DNA from: Sphingomonas xinjiangensis
GTDB taxonomy: Bacteria; Pseudomonadota; Alphaproteobacteria; Sphingomonadales; Sphingomonadaceae
Assembly: GCF_014199255.1 (NCBI RefSeq)
Contig: NZ_JACIJF010000010.1
Coordinates: 62,001 to 126,000, forward strand
Length of the DNA: 64,000 nucleotides
Reading direction: 5' to 3'
The translations under genes and the position numbers were made by a program. Below the pieces are notes generated by a model. The model worked only from the letters and a program-made list of their open reading frames with translations. It was not told where the DNA came from and did no database searches. Positions 63,306 through 64,000 of this stretch are shown here, in pieces. The first letter of the stretch is position 1, and each line of letters opens with the position of its first letter.

Positions 63306-63324
63306 AACGCCGCACCGAACGCCC

Positions 63325-63353
63325 GAGGGGAAGTGTCGCAGGCACTTCCCCTC
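63325..63353 (+). terminator. Hairpin terminator after the second receptor
   Basis: GAGGGGAAGTG and CACTTCCCCTC pair over a 7-base loop, 20 bases after the receptor stop and followed by TTC. A second perfect palindrome, CGCTCCCAATTGGGAGCG at 63411-63428, lies just after the converging carboxylesterase stop (63436) and may terminate that gene. Confidence 0.7.
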
Positions 63354-63435
63354 TTCAGGAAGTGCTTCGGCGCTGGAAGCTACCGGCGGCTTTGCGGCCG
63401 GTGCAATTCCCGCTCCCAATTGGGAGCGTAGCCGG

Positions 63436-64000
63436 TCAGCCCAGCACCTTCGTCACGAACGCCGAACCAAGCTGAAGCCCGGTCGGGTCGACGCTATGAC
63501 CAAGCCCGCGCGACACATGCCCGGCCACATCGAAGCCGAGTCGCTCCAATTCGCCGATCGCATGGTGATATGCCGACACCGGCACGATCGGGTCCGCATC
63601 GCCATGCACCAGCAGCACCGGCGGCTTGGCGCGCACGTCGGCGTCGACCAGCGACTGCCCGGCGATCATGCCCGAATAGCCCAGGATTCCCGCCACTGCG
63701 CGCGCGCGGCGCACGCCGACATGCAGCGCCATCATCGTGCCCTGGCTGAAGCCGGTCAGCACCAGCCGGTCCTCGCTCAGGCCATGCTCGGCCAGCAGCG
63801 CGTCGAGATACGCGTCCAGCACCGGCGCGGCCCGAGCGGCACCCGCTGCCAGCGCTTGTCGGCTCAGATCGTGCAGGCCCCACCATTGATACCCACCCGG
63901 CGCACCCGGACAGCGCTCGGGCGCGTTGGGCGCGACGAACAGCGTGTGGGGCAGCATTCGCCGCCACATCGGCGCGAACGAGATCAGGTCGTCGCCGTTG
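63436..64000 (-). CDS. Phospholipase/carboxylesterase family hydrolase (partial, N-terminus outside window)
   Basis: The open frame enters from beyond the window edge as NGDDLISFAPMWRRMLPHTLFV, the region where this family has G.DL......L, so the start lies outside. Visible marks: PNAPERCPGAPGGYQWW, nucleophile RLVLTGFSQGTMMAL (Ser), acid Asp in LLVHGDADPIVPV and catalytic His in RGLGHSVDPTGLQL. It is a cytosolic esterase of the YpfH/acyl-protein thioesterase group, about 190 of some 220 residues seen. Convergent with the second receptor. Confidence 0.93.
   Translation of the reverse strand, partial: NGDDLISFAPMWRRMLPHTLFVAPNAPERCPGAPGGYQWWGLHDLSRQALAAGAARAAPVLDAYLDALLAEHGLSEDRLVLTGFSQGTMMALHVGVRRARAVAGILGYSGMIAGQSLVDADVRAKPPVLLVHGDADPIVPVSAYHHAIGELERLGFDVAGHVSRGLGHSVDPTGLQLGSAFVTKVLG

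Overview
The window looks like part of a G+C-rich alphaproteobacterial replicon, most likely from a sphingomonad (Sphingomonas or a relative). This rests on gene content (two large TonB-dependent receptors, an OprO/P-like porin next to a beta-propeller phytase, HWE-free FixL/FixJ-style kinases) and on the strong G/C bias at third codon positions. The window alone does not show whether this is chromosome or a large plasmid.

Region 1 (1-37980) reads as an electrophile/redox-stress and small-molecule metabolism island. In order it holds an RND efflux pair; a cyclic-nucleotide-domain thioredoxin-reductase-like flavoprotein with a UBP zinc-finger partner; LysR plus a YeiH exporter; a run of minus-strand genes (NADP oxidoreductase, Old Yellow Enzyme, MFS pump, NTF2-like); a histidine kinase with a receiver-only regulator; a long minus-strand run from a triheme cytochrome c through DUF305, a YncE propeller, a thioesterase, an ICMT-like protein, a cupin and a hydroxyacid dehydrogenase; a divergent two-subunit molybdenum hydroxylase; a giant propeller sensor kinase; GFA, an OMP, a broken TetR, two alpha/beta hydrolases, a nitrilase-family enzyme, a second FixL-like kinase and a NarL/LuxR regulator. 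A perfect palindrome ATAC-N4-GTAT occurs seven times in this region, always between genes and 60-120 bases upstream of a start codon, with several one-mismatch copies. It appears to tie these scattered units into one undescribed regulon. The local two-component proteins are the obvious candidate regulators.

Region 2 (38010-51832) is mobile DNA. It begins with a precisely delimited IS481-family insertion, then a short minus-strand block with an MbcA/ParS/Xre-type antitoxin and decayed genes, then a tyrosine recombinase, a DUF5343 gene, a small winged-helix protein, a tightly coupled four-gene Tn7/Tn5053-type transposition operon (TnsA-, TnsB-, TnsC- and TniQ-like; successive 4-base start/stop overlaps), a second tyrosine recombinase and an array of short repeats that resembles a transposase-binding end. 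The TnsA-like nuclease has an altered catalytic motif, and the pairing with tyrosine recombinases suggests an unusual transposition mode.

Region 3 (52148-64000) looks like host backbone: a DUF2332 protein, a methyl-accepting chemotaxis protein, a TonB-dependent receptor that carries EF-hand-like loops, a phosphate-type porin, a phytase divergent from a second TonB-dependent receptor, and a carboxylesterase cut by the window edge. These genes suggest capture of organic phosphate. No rRNA, complete tRNA or CRISPR array was seen.
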